A stretch of 64,000 nt of DNA, from NCBI RefSeq assembly GCF_002286775.1, contig NZ_NSGJ01000014.1:1-64000 (forward strand). The letters run 5' to 3'. Shown here piece after piece: positions 24,935 through 33,430 of this stretch. Source of the DNA: Myroides sp. N17-2. Lineage in GTDB: Bacteria > Bacteroidota > Bacteroidia > Flavobacteriales > Flavobacteriaceae. Every line of letters starts with the position of its first letter. Position 1 is the first letter of the stretch. The notes beneath the pieces are model-generated. The model did no database searches. It had not been told where the DNA came from and worked only from the letters and a program-made list of their open reading frames with translations. The position numbers were made by a program, and so were the translations under genes.

Positions 24935-26254
24935 ATGAGTCAGATAGAAGAAAAGAAGATTGTCTTAGCAGTCGATGAAAAACCAAGGTTAGGGCAGTGG
25001 ATATTATTGAGCATTCAGCATCTGTTTGCTATGTTTGGAGCTACTGTTTTAGTGCCTACTTTAACAGGTATGAATCCTGCGATAGCGCTTATATCAAGTG
25101 GTATAGGTACATTGGTGTTTATCTTTATAACACGTGGTAAAGTACCCTCATATTTAGGTTCTTCATTTGCCTTTATCAATCCTATTATTGCAATGAAGGC
25201 TTTAGAAGCTGATCCTACTTCAGGTATGCCTGTTGGGAGTTTCTTAGTTGGAAGTTTCTTGGTAGGGGTAGTATATTCATTAGTTGCGTTGTTGATTGCA
25301 AAGGCTGGTACGGGTTGGCTGATGAAGTTATTACCTCCTATTGTAGTAGGGCCAGTGATTATGGTTATCGGACTAGGATTAGCTAGTACAGCAGTGGGAA
25401 TGGTGACTAATAACCCTCAAGGCGAGTATGACTTAACATACGTGATGATAGGGTTAGTTACCCTAACGATCACTATTATTGCAGCGATATTTACTAAAGG
25501 TTTTTTAAGTGTAATACCTGTCTTAGTTGGTATTGTAGGAGGATATTGCTTCTCTGCGATTATGGGTGTAGTTCACTTCGAGAAAGTAGTTGCAGCCAAT
25601 TGGTTTGAGGTACCTAACTTTATGGTTCCCTTTGTTCATTATGAACCGTCTGTTTCTTGGTATGTTATTCTATTGATGTTACCAGTAGCTATTGTCCCTA
25701 TTGCAGAGCATATAGGGCATCAGTTAGTATTGAGTAAGGTAATAGATAAAGACTTGATTAAAGACCCAGGATTAGATAAGAGTATGCTTGGCGATGGAAT
25801 AGCAACTATGCTTGCTTCATTAATCGGTGGGCCTCCTAATACTACCTATGGAGAGAATATAGGGGTATTAGCGATTACACGTGCTTTTAGTATTTATGTG
25901 TTTATAGGTGCAGCATGCTTTGCTATTGTATTCGGTTTCTGTGGAAAGATAGCAGCCTTGTTAAGTACTATTCCCTCACCTGTCATGGGCGGAGTGTCTA
26001 TTTTGTTATTTGGTATTATAGCATCAAGTGGATTGAGAATGTTAGTAGAGAACAATGTAGATTTTAAAGTAAAGCGAAATCTTATTATATCATCTGTTAT
26101 CTTAATTATTGGTATTGGTGGAGCAGCTATTCACATTGGAGAATTATTCTCTTTAGAGGGAATGGCATTGGCTTCTATCATTGGGATAGTACTAAATGTT
26201 GTCTTACCAGGAAGGAAAGATATTGACTTTGACGATATGTATAAAAAATCATAG
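24935..26254 (+). CDS. uraA: uracil/xanthine permease, NCS2 family
   Basis: This is an inner-membrane nucleobase:proton symporter, 439 residues with about 14 hydrophobic segments. The UraA-type N-terminus PRLGQWILLSIQHLFAMFGA gives the family, followed by TLVPTLTGMNP-like residues. The helix-10 motif region VPIAEHIGHQLVLSKVIDKD contains the conserved acidic residue of UraA (Glu in AEHIGH), and GGPPNTTYGENIGVLAITR is conserved in uracil carriers. It is monocistronic or followed 80 bp later by a thioredoxin-like gene. Uracil is the probable substrate. Confidence 0.88.
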   Translation: MSQIEEKKIVLAVDEKPRLGQWILLSIQHLFAMFGATVLVPTLTGMNPAIALISSGIGTLVFIFITRGKVPSYLGSSFAFINPIIAMKALEADPTSGMPVGSFLVGSFLVGVVYSLVALLIAKAGTGWLMKLLPPIVVGPVIMVIGLGLASTAVGMVTNNPQGEYDLTYVMIGLVTLTITIIAAIFTKGFLSVIPVLVGIVGGYCFSAIMGVVHFEKVVAANWFEVPNFMVPFVHYEPSVSWYVILLMLPVAIVPIAEHIGHQLVLSKVIDKDLIKDPGLDKSMLGDGIATMLASLIGGPPNTTYGENIGVLAITRAFSIYVFIGAACFAIVFGFCGKIAALLSTIPSPVMGGVSILLFGIIASSGLRMLVENNVDFKVKRNLIISSVILIIGIGGAAIHIGELFSLEGMALASIIGIVLNVVLPGRKDIDFDDMYKKS

Positions 26255-26334
26255 CAATAGCATTAGAAATCTTTTACCTAGGTTTTAGCGAGTAATTGTT
26301 CTATATTTAGTGTGTTGTTTATGAATTTAAGGCT

Positions 26335-26904
26335 ATGAGTGCAAAAAATAGGGGGAGCAAGAAGTGGATATCTAATGTAATATTTATAATTGTTCTAGGA
26401 GTGTTTTTCTTTACACCTGTGGGGACAAATGTAAAAGTATGGCTTAATCGCTTATTAGCGATGAGTCCTAATATTGAGAAAGTATCAGATCAGAAGAAAG
26501 TTAATTACGAATCATGGCAATTAGTCAATGAGCAAGGGGAGGTTTTTGATTTTGATCGCGTAAAAGGAAAAGTTGTAATAATTAACTTTTGGGCAACATG
26601 GTGTCCTCCTTGTATCGCTGAGAAACCAAGCTTTCAAGAGCTATATGATGATTATAAAAACAAGGTTGTTTTCTTATTTATCACAACTGATGAGCCTGAT
26701 AAAGTAAAAGCTTTTAAAGAAAAGAATAAATCGACTTTGCCTATCTATTATCAGAAAAGTGCAGCTCCTGCAGTATTATTCTCAGAGTCTATACCAGCAT
26801 CTTATGTCATAGATAAAAAAGGTAATATCGTCGTTCGCAAGTTCCGTGCAGCGGACTGGAATAGCTCTAAGTTTAGAGTATCTCTAGATGAATTATTAAA
26901 GTAA
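26335..26904 (+). CDS. TlpA-like membrane-anchored thioredoxin
   Basis: This is a periplasm-facing thiol-disulfide oxidoreductase of the TlpA/ResA (AhpC-TSA / Redoxin) group. The 189 residues have one N-terminal membrane anchor at about 11-28. The thioredoxin fold follows, with WATWCPPCIAEKP (Cys90, Cys93) and the cis-Pro region ESIPASYVIDKKG. Such proteins reduce apocytochrome or other envelope thiols; the partner is not evident. It has its own terminator and may be co-transcribed from the permease gene 80 bp upstream. Confidence 0.88.
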   Translation: MSAKNRGSKKWISNVIFIIVLGVFFFTPVGTNVKVWLNRLLAMSPNIEKVSDQKKVNYESWQLVNEQGEVFDFDRVKGKVVIINFWATWCPPCIAEKPSFQELYDDYKNKVVFLFITTDEPDKVKAFKEKNKSTLPIYYQKSAAPAVLFSESIPASYVIDKKGNIVVRKFRAADWNSSKFRVSLDELLK

Positions 26905-26923
26905 TAAATAGAATAAAATATAG

Positions 26924-26966
26924 ACAAAGCCTTATGAGATATCTTTCTTGTAAGGCTTTGTTATTT
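26924..26966 (+). terminator. terminator of the TlpA-like gene
   Basis: ACAAAGCCTTA (26924-26934) pairs with TAAGGCTTTGT (26951-26961), followed by T-rich sequence. Confidence 0.82.
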
Positions 26967-27037
26967 TGTATAAGGATTAATAGTTACTGAATAGTCAAGT
27001 GACCAGAAGCTATTACCATGTCTTATTATATGGCACA

Positions 27038-27066
27038 AAAAAAGTCCAGCATCTGCTGGACTTTTC
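27038..27066 (-). terminator. terminator of the GAPDH gene
   Basis: AAAAGTCCAGCA (27040-27051) and TGCTGGACTTTT (27054-27065) form a 12-bp stem. On the minus strand it ends in a long T-run after the GAPDH stop. Confidence 0.88.
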
Positions 27067-27089
27067 TATATCTATAAATTTCTAACCTA

Positions 27090-28538
27090 CTAATAGTAAG
27101 TGTAACGTCTTACTTGAGCAACATACTTAGCTAGGCGGATAACTTGGTGGCTATAACCATACTCATTATCATACCATACATACATTACTACATTTTTACC
27201 ATCAGCAGATACGATAGTAGCTCTACTATCAAAGATAGATGGAGCAGAAGTACCTACGATATCAGATGATACTAATTCGTTGTTGATAGAGTATTTGATT
27301 TGCTCTACTAAGTCTCCGTTAAGAGCAGCATTACGCATAACCTCATTTAACTGTTCAACTGTAGTTTCTTTGCTTACTTCTAAGTTTAATACTACTAATG
27401 ATCCATTAGGTACTGGTACACGGATAGCGTTAGACGTTAATTTACCAGCTAATGATGGTAACGCTTTCGCTACAGCACTTCCTGCACCAGTCTCAGTGAT
27501 AACCATATTTAATGCAGCAGCTCTACCACGACGGTATTTCTTATGCATATTATCTACTAAGTTTTGGTCATTTGTATATGCGTGGATAGTCTCTAAGTGT
27601 CCTTTTACTACACCGAAGTTATCTTCCATAACCTTAAGGATAGGCGTGATAGCATTCGTAGTACAAGACGCTGCAGACCAGATATCCACTTCATTAGGAT
27701 CATACTCAGTGTGGTTAACGCCGTGTACGATATTTGGAACACCTTTACCAGGAGCAGTTAATAATACTTTAGAAGCACCTACTGAAGACAAATGACGTCT
27801 AAGAGCTTCTTCTGTTGTAAATGCACCTGTGTTATCAATAATTAAAGCATTATCGATATCATATTGTGTATAGTCTATTTCTTCTGGAGTACTAGCAGAA
27901 ATCATGTGTACAGTAGTACCGTTAATGATTAAAGCGTTATTCTCTGGATCAGCGATAACTGAACCTTCGAAATCTCCATGTACTGAGTCATATTTTAGTA
28001 AAGAAGCACGTTTTTCTAAAAGAACTGCATCGTTTTTATCACGAGTTACAATTGCTCTTAAACGCATTTGTTGTCCTTTACCGATTTTGTTCATTAACTC
28101 ACGAGCTAATAAACGACCGATACGACCAAAACCGTAAAGTACTACATCCTTAGGAACTAGCTCTTCTGTTTCTTTAGCATCTTTTAGTTTAGCTACAACA
28201 AACTCTAATGCATTGCTGTATTTGTTGTCTTCTAAGTGGTACTCGTAAGTTAGACGACCGATGTCGATTCTAGAAGGTGGTAAGTCAGCTCTTTGAATCG
28301 CCTCAGCTATTTCTACAGAATCAAAAATGTTGATTGGTTTTCCAACAAATTTAGCTGCATATTCATGTAAGTTAATAATATCGCTAACGCTGCGGTCAAT
28401 AAGTTGATTACGGAACATTAACAGCTCTATAGACTTGTCGTACCATAGGTCACTAATGATCTTAATGAACTCGACGCAAGCTTTTCTGCGATCTGCTTGA
28501 AAAGCTAATTCTTTTTCGTAAAGACTAGTATTTTTCAT
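27090..28538 (-). CDS. glyceraldehyde-3-phosphate dehydrogenase, long form
   Basis: This NAD(P)-dependent GAPDH acts in glycolysis or gluconeogenesis. The 482 residues are much longer than the usual 330: about 130 helical N-terminal residues precede the Rossmann motif YGFGRIGR (about 135-142). The catalytic Cys292 sits in AASCTTNAITP, with HAYTNDQNLVDN and the C-terminal WYDNEYGYSHQ also intact. Long GAPDHs of this kind occur in Bacteroidota alongside a short one. No tandem glycolytic genes are adjacent. Whether this copy favours NADP or runs gluconeogenically cannot be told from sequence. Confidence 0.92.
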   Translation of the reverse strand: MKNTSLYEKELAFQADRRKACVEFIKIISDLWYDKSIELLMFRNQLIDRSVSDIINLHEYAAKFVGKPINIFDSVEIAEAIQRADLPPSRIDIGRLTYEYHLEDNKYSNALEFVVAKLKDAKETEELVPKDVVLYGFGRIGRLLARELMNKIGKGQQMRLRAIVTRDKNDAVLLEKRASLLKYDSVHGDFEGSVIADPENNALIINGTTVHMISASTPEEIDYTQYDIDNALIIDNTGAFTTEEALRRHLSSVGASKVLLTAPGKGVPNIVHGVNHTEYDPNEVDIWSAASCTTNAITPILKVMEDNFGVVKGHLETIHAYTNDQNLVDNMHKKYRRGRAAALNMVITETGAGSAVAKALPSLAGKLTSNAIRVPVPNGSLVVLNLEVSKETTVEQLNEVMRNAALNGDLVEQIKYSINNELVSSDIVGTSAPSIFDSRATIVSADGKNVVMYVWYDNEYGYSHQVIRLAKYVAQVRRYTYY

Positions 28539-28651
28539 ATATTAAATTGTGTTGTGATAAATTACTGCAAAAGTCTGTTTTTTTAATGAATTAATCAAGT
28601 TGCAAAGTTTAAAAAGCACTTTTTAGTGTTTTTATTGGGTGAAACGTATGA

Positions 28652-30052
28652 TTATATTAGTAAACGTAAATATTCCCCATTTTTATTCACTAAAGTGATC
28701 TTTATTTTTTGTTTTTGATTAACCTGACTTAGTATATTTTTCACTTGATTCACATTTGTTATTTTAATATCATTGATTGAGAGGAGAATACTACCTAATA
28801 ATTCCTCCTTATATTTGTCATAATCACTGTCCATTAGTTTAGTTATTTTAAGCCCATAACTGATATTCCACTTTTCTTTATCAGTAGCATCTAGTTCTTG
28901 AAGTTCGATTCCTCTTAATTCTATTTTACGAGCTTCACTTTTTCCTAAGGTTACAGTTGTTGCTAATGCTTTGTTACTTCTTACATATTCTATTTCGACT
29001 TTATCACCAGGGCGTTTAGTGTTAATGATAGAACGCAAATCCACAAAGGTTTTAATGTCCTTATTGTTGATTTTTGTGATGATATCACCTTTTTTAATAT
29101 CGGCATTAGACGCCCCAGAGCTTGGGATCACCTCTTCTATTAAGAACCCATACTTGATATCTTTTACCTTTAATTGTTCATTTACTTGAGGTGTTAATTC
29201 ATATCCTAATACCCCTAATGAAGCATTTTGGACATTACCATACTCTAATAGGTCTTCCACTATTTTGCGTGTTACATTAGATGGTACAGCGAATGCGTAC
29301 CCCACATAGGCTCCTGTATTAGAGGAAATCATTGTATTAATACCGATTAGCTCACCTCTAGTATTTACTAAGGCACCACCACTGTTACCTGGGTTTATCG
29401 CCGCATCAGTTTGTATAAACGATTGAATCCCTGCTTGTGAGAGATTACGCGCTTTAGCAGATATAATCCCAGCAGTTACAGTAGATGTTAAGTTGTAAGG
29501 ATTCCCTACAGCGAGTACCCATTCACCTAGTTGGATATTATCAGAATCACCGAATACCATGTATTGCAGTTTTTCTTTTGGTTCTATTTTTAGTAGTGCG
29601 ATATCCATTTCTTTATCTGTACCGATAAGCTTTGCTTTATAAGTCTCATTATTTGATAATGTTACTTCTAACTGAGAAGAGTTAGCGATCACATGATTAT
29701 TTGTAACGATGTATCCATCCTCTGTGATAATCACACCAGATCCAGTACCTATTTGTGGTCTTGGTTCTTGTTTGTAACCATAGAATAATTCCATAATAGA
29801 ATTAGACTTAGGAGATACATAGCTAAGGTTTTTAACATGGACTACTGTGTTAACTGTATTTTCAGCTGCTTGAGTAAAGTCAATTGCTCCATTAAGAATA
29901 GGAGAATTCTTCTGATTAGACAGTCCTAAAGTAGCATCATTTGCTGCAATATTATTTATAATTGATTGGTTTTCAAAAAAGTATTTGTAACCAACCAATG
30001 TCATACTTCCGCTTAATAAACAAATTAAAAAAACACCTAAAATCTTTTTCAT
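28652..30052 (-). CDS. HtrA/Deg-type periplasmic serine protease
   Basis: This is an envelope quality-control protease of the DegP/DegQ family, 466 residues. It has an N-terminal signal or anchor (about 3-25), a trypsin-like domain with the triad His120 (TNNHV), Asp150 (DIALL) and Ser224 (PGNSGGAL), then two PDZ domains (about 270-365 and 375-460). The second PDZ domain is weakly conserved. It is divergent from dapF and followed by the GAPDH gene. It probably degrades or chaperones misfolded exported proteins. Function secure from the intact triad. Confidence 0.93.
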   Translation of the reverse strand: MKKILGVFLICLLSGSMTLVGYKYFFENQSIINNIAANDATLGLSNQKNSPILNGAIDFTQAAENTVNTVVHVKNLSYVSPKSNSIMELFYGYKQEPRPQIGTGSGVIITEDGYIVTNNHVIANSSQLEVTLSNNETYKAKLIGTDKEMDIALLKIEPKEKLQYMVFGDSDNIQLGEWVLAVGNPYNLTSTVTAGIISAKARNLSQAGIQSFIQTDAAINPGNSGGALVNTRGELIGINTMISSNTGAYVGYAFAVPSNVTRKIVEDLLEYGNVQNASLGVLGYELTPQVNEQLKVKDIKYGFLIEEVIPSSGASNADIKKGDIITKINNKDIKTFVDLRSIINTKRPGDKVEIEYVRSNKALATTVTLGKSEARKIELRGIELQELDATDKEKWNISYGLKITKLMDSDYDKYKEELLGSILLSINDIKITNVNQVKNILSQVNQKQKIKITLVNKNGEYLRLLI

Positions 30053-30186
30053 AAATACATTTATTAAAATTAGTATATTAAAGTTAATAAATAATTAATC
30101 AGATTAAAAGAGGTTTAACCAACAGTTAACAAGCTATTTTAACAATCATTATTCGTATTTTTACGTCTTTAAGTAAGATAAGTTAT

Positions 30187-30969
30187 ATGTTGAGATTTTA
30201 TAAATACCAAGGAACAGGTAATGACTTCGTGATGATAGATAACCGCACAGGCTTTTTTCCAAAGCAGGATAAAGAACTTGTCGCTCATTTATGCCATAGA
30301 CGTTTCGGCGTAGGTGGTGATGGATTGATTTTATTAGAAGAAGCAGAAGGGTATGATTTTAAGATGGTGTACTATAATGCAGATGGTAGTGAGAGCACGA
30401 TGTGTGGTAATGGAGGGAGATGTCTAGTCGCTTTTGCTAAGCAATTAAAAATAATAGACAATCAATGTCGTTTTATAGCTATAGATGGCGAACATTTAGC
30501 AACAGTGAATCCTGATAATACAGTAAGTCTACAGATGATAGATGTATCTGATATTAAAATCGAAAATAAATACAGCTTTTTAAATACAGGATCACCTCAC
30601 CATGTACAAGTAGTAAGAGAGTTAGGTAGATATGATGTTTATAATAGAGGACGTGATATAAGAGAGGGTGAACTATATAGTCCAGGTGGAACGAATGTCA
30701 ACTTCGTAGAGCAAGAGGGACCTAATCACTTTAGAATACGCACATTCGAGCGTGGAGTAGAGGATGAGACCTTATCTTGTGGTACAGGTGCTACTGCTGT
30801 AGCTATCTCTATGTACGCTCAAGGTAAATGTGATGATAAGCATATCAAGATAGATGTAGAGGGTGGAAATCTGACAGTTAGCTTTGATACTGAGGATGGT
30901 CAGAAGTTTGAGAATGTATTATTAAGTGGGCCTGCCAAATTAGTTTTTGAAGGAACAATAGAAATTTAA
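30187..30969 (+). CDS. dapF: diaminopimelate epimerase
   Basis: It converts LL- to meso-diaminopimelate, for lysine synthesis and peptidoglycan cross-links. The length of 260 residues is normal. The two active-site cysteines are both present: Cys73 in STMCGNGGRC and Cys198 in ETLSCGTGATA, with the family GNDFVMIDNR near the N-terminus. It is the first gene of a three-gene unit with a GNAT acetyltransferase (5-bp gap) and mltG (8-bp gap). Grouping with a transglycosylase points to cell-wall work. Confidence 0.96.
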   Translation: MLRFYKYQGTGNDFVMIDNRTGFFPKQDKELVAHLCHRRFGVGGDGLILLEEAEGYDFKMVYYNADGSESTMCGNGGRCLVAFAKQLKIIDNQCRFIAIDGEHLATVNPDNTVSLQMIDVSDIKIENKYSFLNTGSPHHVQVVRELGRYDVYNRGRDIREGELYSPGGTNVNFVEQEGPNHFRIRTFERGVEDETLSCGTGATAVAISMYAQGKCDDKHIKIDVEGGNLTVSFDTEDGQKFENVLLSGPAKLVFEGTIEI

Positions 30970-30974
30970 AAAAG

Positions 30975-31499
30975 ATGCTACATATTCGTGGGAATACTAT
31001 ATTTTTACGCGCTTTAGAACCTGAAGATTTAGAGTTCATCTATCAGATAGAAAACAATGTTGATTTATGGAAAGTGAGTAACACAATCACTCCATATAGT
31101 CGATTCTTGATTCGTCAGTATCTAGAGAATGCACATCTTGATATCTATGAAGTTAAACAATTGCGTTTAGTGATTTGCAACATAGATACGGAAGAGGCAT
31201 TGGGGTTAATAGATTTGTTTGAATTTGACCCAAAGAATAATAGAGCTGGAGTCGGTATCGTTATTCAGTCTCCTGATGATAGAGGAAAAGGAGCGGGGTC
31301 AGAAGCGTTAGAATTAGTGATTAATTACAGTAAAGAAGTGTTGGGGTTACATCAACTTTATGCTAATATATCTGTAGATAATCAACCTAGTTTAAAGCTA
31401 TTCGAGAAGAATGGTTTTACATTAGTAGGAATAAAAAAAGACTGGGAGAGAGTAGGTAATGTCTATATAGACGAAGCATTATATCAATTATTATTTTAA
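30975..31499 (+). CDS. GNAT acetyltransferase, RimJ/SpeG-like
   Basis: This is an acetyl-CoA-dependent N-acetyltransferase of 174 residues. The domain is of the RimJ/RimL type (Acetyltransf_3): LRALEPEDLEFIYQIENN at the start, the acetyl-CoA loop DRGKGAGSEALELVINY and the closing LFEKNGFTLVGIKKD. The N-terminal part resembles spermidine acetyltransferase SpeG, but the substrate is not certain. It is translated between dapF and mltG with 5- and 8-bp gaps, so it belongs to the cell-wall operon by position only. Confidence 0.85.
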   Translation: MLHIRGNTIFLRALEPEDLEFIYQIENNVDLWKVSNTITPYSRFLIRQYLENAHLDIYEVKQLRLVICNIDTEEALGLIDLFEFDPKNNRAGVGIVIQSPDDRGKGAGSEALELVINYSKEVLGLHQLYANISVDNQPSLKLFEKNGFTLVGIKKDWERVGNVYIDEALYQLLF

Positions 31500-31507
31500 A
31501 TCGAATT

Positions 31508-32545
31508 ATGAAGTTAAAGAACATTTTAGTTATTCTAGTTGTACTTGGGGGATTTGGACTATTAGGGTATTTATACGTATGGTATGAAAAAGCATTTGGC
31601 CCTAATCTACAAAACTGGAATGAGGAACAATATGTTTATATCAAGCAAGAAGATAACTTTCTAACAGTGTTGAAATTATTAGAGCCTCACTTAAAAGATA
31701 AAGCAGCTTTTGAAGAAATAGCAGAACAACGCAGTTATCCATCTAATGTAGTAAGCGGTCGTTTTAAACTTAAGAATGGTATGAATAGCTATGATCTTAT
31801 TCAGGCATTAAAGAGTAATCTTCCTGTCAAACTGACTTTTAATAACATTGAGCGTATTGAAGACTTTGCTGGAAAGTTAGGATCTATGTTTGAGACGGAT
31901 AGTATTGGCTTCCTTGATACATTCTATGATCCAAGTTTCTTAAAAGAGCATGGCTTTACGAAAGAGAATGTATTGGTGTTTTTCTTACCACAGACATATG
32001 AATTCTATTGGAATGCGAATCCTCTTAAGATGCGTAATATGATGGAGAAGGAATATATTAAGTTCTGGAACGGTGAGCGTGAGGAGAAGGCTAAAGCTTT
32101 AGGATTAACTCCTATAGAGGTATCTATCTTAGCATCTATCGTACAGAAAGAGACAGCTAAGAGTGATGAGACAGCTAGAGTAGCAGGTGTATATCTAAAT
32201 AGAATAAAATTAGGAATGCCTCTTCAAGCTGATCCAACTGTCGTATTTGCGAAGAAATTATATACAAATGACTTTAAACAAATCATCAAAAGAGTATATT
32301 TAAAAGATACGCAAATACCATCACCTTATAATACATATCAGAATGTAGGATTGCCTCCTGGGCCAATCTTTATGCCTGATCAATCAAGTATAGATGCAGT
32401 CCTAAATGCTGAACAACATGAGTATGTGTACTTCTGTGCAAGTGTAGATAAATTAGGATACCACGAGTTTGCTATTACTTTAGCACAACACAATGCTAAT
32501 AGTAAGAAATACAGTGCGTGGCTTAACCAAGCAGGTATCAACTAA
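31508..32545 (+). CDS. mltG: endolytic murein transglycosylase
   Basis: This inner-membrane enzyme cleaves nascent glycan strands to set their length. The 345 residues have one N-terminal anchor (about 5-24). The YceG/MltG domain carries the catalytic Glu215 in ASIVQKETAKSDE, preceded by FFLPQTYEFYW and followed by PLQADPTVVFAK and PPGPIFMPDQSSIDAVL, all family hallmarks. It is the last gene of the dapF operon and is followed by a T-tailed hairpin. No anomaly. Confidence 0.94.
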   Translation: MKLKNILVILVVLGGFGLLGYLYVWYEKAFGPNLQNWNEEQYVYIKQEDNFLTVLKLLEPHLKDKAAFEEIAEQRSYPSNVVSGRFKLKNGMNSYDLIQALKSNLPVKLTFNNIERIEDFAGKLGSMFETDSIGFLDTFYDPSFLKEHGFTKENVLVFFLPQTYEFYWNANPLKMRNMMEKEYIKFWNGEREEKAKALGLTPIEVSILASIVQKETAKSDETARVAGVYLNRIKLGMPLQADPTVVFAKKLYTNDFKQIIKRVYLKDTQIPSPYNTYQNVGLPPGPIFMPDQSSIDAVLNAEQHEYVYFCASVDKLGYHEFAITLAQHNANSKKYSAWLNQAGIN

Positions 32546-32570
32546 CAAGAGATTATACCATTAATTTAAT

Positions 32571-32603
32571 CAAAGCTGTCTATTATTAGGCAGCTTTTTT
32601 TGT
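32571..32603 (+). terminator. terminator of the dapF-mltG operon
   Basis: AAAGCTGTC (32572-32580) pairs with GGCAGCTTT across an 8-nt loop, followed by a T-run. Confidence 0.85.
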
Positions 32604-32607
32604 GGAA

Positions 32608-32629
32608 TTAATTCCCTTAAGGGAATTAA
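32608..32629. repeat. perfect 22-bp palindrome
   Basis: TTAATTCCCTT-AAGGGAATTAA is self-complementary over 22 bp just after the mltG terminator. Further on, GTCATTCTGACG-AAGGAAGAAT-like sequence (32734-32758) matches a short motif common between Bacteroidota genes (from memory). Confidence 0.7.
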
Positions 32630-32832
32630 GAATCTATGCCCTTCGGGCTTTAAGAGCAAACGCATAAAGTATTTCTATCAAGTAGGCACACAGTATCTCA
32701 CATACATAATATTGTGTTACACCCAAACTTTGTCATTCTGACGTAAGGAAGAATCGCATCCTACATTTCCACCTAGTAATCACTATATCTCCGTACACCT
32801 TATCTCTGCAAATTAGTTTTTGTCTGAACTTA

Positions 32833-32988
32833 AACCCAGATTACGCATTAGCCAAATACTGCAAAGTAATTCTACTTCATAGTTCTTTCATTAGCTCTAA
32901 AACCATACTATAGTATGCTTGTATCACTAATTCAGACCTACCTTGTATAATTACTTTTCGTTTATATGTCTATCGCGTAATCTGGGTT
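32833..32988. repeat. R1 dispersed repeat, copy C
   Basis: AACCCAGATTACGC (32833-32846) and GCGTAATCTGGGTT (32975-32988) are perfect 14-bp inverted ends. The core shows the 14-bp palindrome CATACTATAGTATG (32904-32917), ATTAGCTCTAAAACC and CTTGTATAATTACTTTTCG. It lies downstream of the mltG terminator, so unlike copies B, D and E it is not obviously transcribed with a gene. Confidence 0.92.
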
Positions 32989-33338
32989 AAACTCAATACC
33001 CAGCTAGTCGTAAGTTACCTATCAATGCGAGAAGTATTGCTCGACTAATATTTGTCAGAGCGACTATTTACGGCGAATACTCGAGCAACTGTCGAGCAAC
33101 TGTATATCAGTACTGACTCCTGCTGGGATTGAAGGGGTATGATGATAAGGGAGTGATTTATTATAAATAGTATAAAGCGTTTGTTTTTAGTTAGTTATAT
33201 TTTTTATCGTTAAAAAAAAGATATAGATTTTTTTTGCTAATTCTTCATTTTAGGGTAAAATGAGGGGGTTTTAGAAAAAAAGTGAACCAATAGATTGATT
33301 ATTTGGGTTGATTTCCGAAGAATTTGAAAGGTAAATAA
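32989..33338. other. non-coding remainder of the mltG-efflux spacer
   Basis: No ORF is credible here. TCGAGCAACTG is repeated in tandem (33081-33091 and 33092-33102). The rest is AT-rich, with runs of T and A before the efflux operon terminators. Confidence 0.5.
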
Positions 33339-33339
33339 A

Positions 33340-33411
33340 AAAAGCCAATTGTTTTTTTTGGATTGGCTCTGAGTATGAAGCAAAAAAAAGACTGCGTTAG
33401 CAGTCTTTTAG
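33340..33411 (-). terminator. two tandem terminators of the efflux operon
   Basis: AGCCAAT (33343-33349) pairs with ATTGGCT (33362-33368), and AAAGACTGC pairs with GCAGTCTTT (about 33387-33408). Both lie downstream of the minus-strand operon, with T-runs on that strand. Confidence 0.8.
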
Positions 33412-33430
33412 TCGCAATAGCAGTTAGCTA

